From NCBI GenBank assembly GCA_013042765.1, contig JABDPP010000081.1, positions 1-7,943 of the forward strand: a DNA stretch of 7,943 nt, in the 5' to 3' direction. This document shows positions 5,356 to 7,943 of this stretch, in pieces. The number at the start of each line of letters is the position of its first letter. The first letter of the stretch is position 1. Below the pieces are notes generated by a model. It had not been told where the DNA came from, searched no databases, and saw nothing but the letters and a program-made list of their open reading frames with translations. Made by a program: the position numbers and the translations under genes. This stretch comes from Litoreibacter sp. (GTDB lineage: Bacteria > Pseudomonadota > Alphaproteobacteria > Rhodobacterales > Rhodobacteraceae).

Positions 5356-6864
5356 TCAGGCTTCTGCTGCCCGTTTACGCAGGATCTTCTTCACGATCGG
5401 GTAGGAGACCAGCGCGATTGCGATCATGATGCAGACAAGCGAGATCGGCCGCGTCACGAAGGTTGTGACATCGCCCTGACTTCCGATCAGCGACTGACGC
5501 ATTGAGCGCTCGGCCAGCGGCCCCAAGACGATGGCCAGAACAGCCGGGGCGACGGGATAGTTCAGCTTGCGCATGAGATAGCCCACGACCCCGATGATCA
5601 GCATGATCCAGGTGTCGAACATCCGATCTGTCGTGGCAAAGACGCCAAGTACGCAGAGCACGAAGATGATCGGCGTCAGCAAGGTGAACGGCATGGCCAG
5701 CACCCGGATGAAGACCGGGATCAGCGCGATGTTCAGGAGCACTGTCACCAGGTTGGCCACATACATGGACCCGATCAGACCCCAGACGAAATCGGGGCTT
5801 TCGGTGAACAGCAGCGGGCCCGGCCGCAGCCCCCAGATGATCATGCCACCCAGAAGGATCGCCGTGGTGGGCGAGCCGGGAATACCCAGCGTGATCATCG
5901 GCAACATTGAGCCCGTGGACGCCGCGTTATTCGCAGCCTCCGGCGCTGCAACGCCCGAGATATTGCCCTTGCCGTAACTGTCGGGATCTTTTGAGAACGT
6001 TTTCGACAGACCGTAGGACATCAGCGATGCAGGTGTCGCTCCGGCGGCGGGAAGGGTCCCCACGAAGAAACCCAGAACCGAGCCCAACCAAGTCGAGTTG
6101 ATATACTCTCTGACCTGCCCAAAGTTCGACCGGATCCGCGACCAGGTGATCTTGACGTTATGCATCTGGACCTTGCCGTTGGTCGTCTCAAGCGTCCAGA
6201 GCATCTCACCGACACCGTAGATACCGATGGCCAGAACCAGGAAGCCGATTCCACGCTGGAACTCGACCATATCGAAGAAGATCAACCGCGGTTGGCCGGA
6301 GATAATGTCGAAGCCCACGGCCGCGAGCACAAGGCCCAGAAGGATCGAGAAGATCGTCTTCGGGATGTCATCGCCGCCCAGACCGATGAAGGTGGCAAAG
6401 GCCAACAGCATCAGCGCGAATTCCTCCTGCGGGCCGAATTTCAGTGCAAAGGCGGCTAGGGGCGGGGCGAACAGCGTGAACAGGACGATGGAGACCGTAC
6501 CACCGATGAAGGACGCTATCGCCGCAGCCATCAACGCCTGGTCGGCCTTGCCCTGCTGGGCCATTGGCCTGCCGTCAAAGACGGTTGCCACCGCCGTCGA
6601 GGCCCCCGGTATGCCCAGCGTAATCGATGAAATCGCCCCCCCGTACATCGCGCCGTAATAGAGCGCGGCCAAGAAGATGATCGCGGCTGTGGGCGGGACC
6701 AGAAAGGTAATCGGCAGAAGGATCGCCACACCGTTGACCGATCCCAGGCCCGGCATACAGCCGACGAACAGCCCGGCCAGACAGCCCGCAAAAATCATGA
6801 AAAGGTTAAGCGGCTCGAAGGCCTGCAAAAGCCCAGCACCTAGTGAAACAAGGATAGTTTCCAT
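5356..6864 (-). CDS. tctA: TctA, large membrane subunit of a tripartite tricarboxylate transporter
   Basis: TctA is the large integral subunit of a TTT transporter, an ion-gradient-driven carboxylate uptake system that works with TctB and the periplasmic binding protein TctC. The 502-residue product matches the family (about 500) and has 11-12 hydrophobic segments. The family's internal duplication is clear. The first half has GCMPGLGSVNGVAILLPITF (35-54), YYGAMYGGAISSITLGIPGAS (69-89) and VFDGRPM (95-101). The second half has GTLPAAGATPAS (269-280), AAPEAANNAASTGSMLPM (306-323) and LGIPGSPTTAILLGG (326-340). The charged tail KKILRKRAAEA is probably cytoplasmic. It starts 12 nt after tctB, with AAAGG as Shine-Dalgarno overlapping the tctB stop region, so translation is likely coupled. 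The substrate cannot be read from the sequence. Confidence 0.95.
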   Translation of the reverse strand: METILVSLGAGLLQAFEPLNLFMIFAGCLAGLFVGCMPGLGSVNGVAILLPITFLVPPTAAIIFLAALYYGAMYGGAISSITLGIPGASTAVATVFDGRPMAQQGKADQALMAAAIASFIGGTVSIVLFTLFAPPLAAFALKFGPQEEFALMLLAFATFIGLGGDDIPKTIFSILLGLVLAAVGFDIISGQPRLIFFDMVEFQRGIGFLVLAIGIYGVGEMLWTLETTNGKVQMHNVKITWSRIRSNFGQVREYINSTWLGSVLGFFVGTLPAAGATPASLMSYGLSKTFSKDPDSYGKGNISGVAAPEAANNAASTGSMLPMITLGIPGSPTTAILLGGMIIWGLRPGPLLFTESPDFVWGLIGSMYVANLVTVLLNIALIPVFIRVLAMPFTLLTPIIFVLCVLGVFATTDRMFDTWIMLIIGVVGYLMRKLNYPVAPAVLAIVLGPLAERSMRQSLIGSQGDVTTFVTRPISLVCIMIAIALVSYPIVKKILRKRAAEA

Positions 6865-6876
6865 TTTTCAGGCCTT

Positions 6877-7404
6877 TCAGTAAAACCACTCGTAGCGAAG
6901 GTTGTCGATCCAGAGGAACCCTTCCTCGAAGATCGGCAGTCCTTTCGGCAGGTATTTTGTCAGCGCCACCTCGAACAGCAGGTAAACCGCGATCGGCGTG
7001 CCAAGCATGAAGCCCACCGTCATCGGCCAGGTGTGGCGGCCGAGAATTCGGACATAGAAGAACATGAACGCGATCAGCGACAGATAGGTGCCGATGATGT
7101 TCATCATTATCAGCAGGACCAGAAGCGAGGTTGCCGATACCAGCACGAGAAACACCGTCTCTCGTGACACATAAGGGTCGTAAGAGCGGCTCTCGGGTGT
7201 TTGGCCGCGATACCAGCGCACCAGCGTCCAGACCGATGCGGCCGCCATGCCGGCCGACAGCCAGAACGGCCATACGCCCGCGCCCGGCCCGCGGCCCTCG
7301 ACCCAATCGATCCGCAAGCCGTCGGTGTAGATGCTCAACATCAATCCTAGCGACAAGATCAGCGTTGCAATCGCCATCAGAAGTTCTGCGGTTCGAACTG
7401 TCAT
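6877..7404 (-). CDS. tctB: TctB, small membrane subunit of a tripartite tricarboxylate transporter
   Basis: TctB is the small, poorly conserved membrane partner of TctA. The 175-residue product has hydrophobic segments at about 7-26, 45-62, 84-104, 106-120 and 127-147, with the family's GPGAGVWPFW motif (39-48) at the start of the second segment and LPKGLP (152-157) after the last. Family proteins are about 150-180 residues with four to five helices. An aromatic and acidic tail (EEGFLWIDNLRYEWFY, 160-175) follows the LPxG block. AGGAG (complement of 7414-7418) lies 9 nt upstream of the ATG. The gene lies between tctC and tctA in the usual C-B-A order. Confidence 0.9.
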   Translation of the reverse strand: MTVRTAELLMAIATLILSLGLMLSIYTDGLRIDWVEGRGPGAGVWPFWLSAGMAAASVWTLVRWYRGQTPESRSYDPYVSRETVFLVLVSATSLLVLLIMMNIIGTYLSLIAFMFFYVRILGRHTWPMTVGFMLGTPIAVYLLFEVALTKYLPKGLPIFEEGFLWIDNLRYEWFY

Positions 7405-7463
7405 CGTTCAAGGCTCCTGTTTCTCGCGCAGTCGGGGTACCCATCGGCAACACCTGTCCAAGC

Positions 7464-7482
7464 CCGGTGTCGATCACACCGG
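7464..7482 (-). repeat. hairpin in the tctC-tctB intercistronic region (proximal to tctB)
   Basis: CCGGTGT (7464-7470), loop CGATC, and ACACCGG (7476-7482) form a perfect 7-bp inverted repeat. It has no T-tract on the minus strand, so it is more likely an mRNA-stability or processing structure than a terminator. Confidence 0.5.
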
Positions 7483-7513
7483 TTTGCGCGGTCGTAAATG
7501 TTTGGTGGTGGAA

Positions 7514-7538
7514 CGGGGCCCGCGCCAGGCAGGCCCCG
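7514..7538 (-). repeat. GC-rich hairpin just after tctC, possible attenuator or 3' stabiliser
   Basis: CGGGGCC (7514-7520) and GGCCCCG (7532-7538) pair perfectly around an 11-nt loop, 14 nt downstream of the tctC stop. The minus strand then reads TTCCACCACC, with no T-run. In binding-protein transport operons, such stems often let the binding-protein mRNA accumulate over the membrane-subunit mRNA. That role is inferred here. Confidence 0.5.
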
Positions 7539-7552
7539 CAAACCCGTGCTTC

Positions 7553-7943
7553 TTATTCGCCGGTGATGGCGCTCGCGCCAACTTGTGCGATCAGCTTCTC
7601 ATGCGCCACTTTCTGTGTCGCATGGAAATCTGCCAGCTCGCCGCCCTTCATCATCGCGTCACAGGTCAAACCGTCAGAGACGCAGAAGTCCTGCCATTCC
7701 TTGCTGTCGAAGAGCTCCTGGAACAGGTTGGTGTAGAATTCCACGGCTTCCGGATCCATGCCGGGAGGGCCATTGACCGAGCGCTGCATGTAGTACTCGA
7801 TATCCACGCCAAGTTCCTTGGCTGTCGGGACTTCGGGGAAGGCTGGCATACGCTCGCCTGTAAACTGAACCAGCGGCTTGGAGTTTCCAGCCCGGAAGAA
7901 CTCCATCTGTTCCGCAGGGTTGTTGACAGTAGAGTCGATCTGA
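7553..7943 (-). CDS. tctC: TctC, periplasmic solute-binding protein of the TTT system (C-terminal part)
   Basis: This is the C-terminal 129 residues of a Bug/TctC-family binding protein; the start lies beyond the right edge. The frame stays open upstream of the first in-frame ATG (7906) and reads QIDSTVNNPAEQMEFFRAG, the conserved family stretch (D-x-x-x-N-N-P-x-E-x), so that methionine is internal. RMPAFPEVPTAKELG is the family's FPxVPTxxExG motif. RSVNGPPGMDPEAVEF corresponds to the usual G-x-x-x-P-x-G-x-P region. TctC captures the carboxylate in the periplasm and hands it to TctAB. Two cysteines close together (DFCVSDGLTCD) might form a disulfide in the periplasm. A 148-bp gap with two hairpins separates the gene from tctB. 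Confidence 0.93.
   Translation of the reverse strand, partial: QIDSTVNNPAEQMEFFRAGNSKPLVQFTGERMPAFPEVPTAKELGVDIEYYMQRSVNGPPGMDPEAVEFYTNLFQELFDSKEWQDFCVSDGLTCDAMMKGGELADFHATQKVAHEKLIAQVGASAITGE

Noticed and set aside
6806..7477. 223-codon minus-strand open frame in another frame over tctB
   Set aside because: It overlaps all of tctB, which has the family motif and membrane segments. The alternative product is arginine-rich and low in hydrophobic pattern.
7904..7906. tctC starting at the ATG at 7906
   Set aside because: The frame continues upstream with the conserved NNPAEQ stretch of the family, so this methionine is internal and the gene runs off the window.

Overview
The window looks like a chromosomal segment of an alphaproteobacterium, most likely Rhodobacterales (Roseobacter-type). 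The reasons are a cysteine-free ribosomal protein L31, a MipZ division-site ATPase, a ScfR-type acyl-CoA-responsive regulator and a tripartite tricarboxylate transporter (TTT) operon, all in GC-rich DNA with Shine-Dalgarno-led starts. The taxon is inferred from protein flavour, not from a search.

Layout. At the left edge (1-72, minus) is the N-terminal tip of an NAD(P)-binding epimerase-like protein. A gene-free stretch of about 470 bp follows, with a good candidate promoter (288-316) and a foldable leader. Then comes rplS-rpmE (L19 and L31, plus), closed by a strong intrinsic terminator. Next is mipZ (plus, 1381-2193), which converges with a gap of only 5 bp on a small one-TM protein of unknown function (minus, 2199-2495). 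A ketopantoate-reductase-family dehydrogenase (minus, 2682-3734) is divergent from scfR (plus, 3915-5321) across a 180-bp AT-rich region holding an inverted repeat. After the scfR terminator, the minus-strand tctC-tctB-tctA operon fills 5356-7943. tctC is cut by the right edge and separated from tctB by two hairpins.

How the genes fit together. rplS and rpmE supply two 50S proteins. MipZ couples origin segregation to Z-ring placement. ScfR-family regulators sense short-chain acyl-CoA state, and this one plausibly controls itself and perhaps the divergent reductase. TctCBA imports a carboxylate whose identity cannot be read from the sequence.

No phage, IS element, CRISPR array, tRNA, toxin-antitoxin or defence system was seen. 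The window is mostly ordinary core genome. The least explained parts are the rplS leader and promoter, the reductase/scfR control region, the reductase itself and the small membrane protein beside mipZ.
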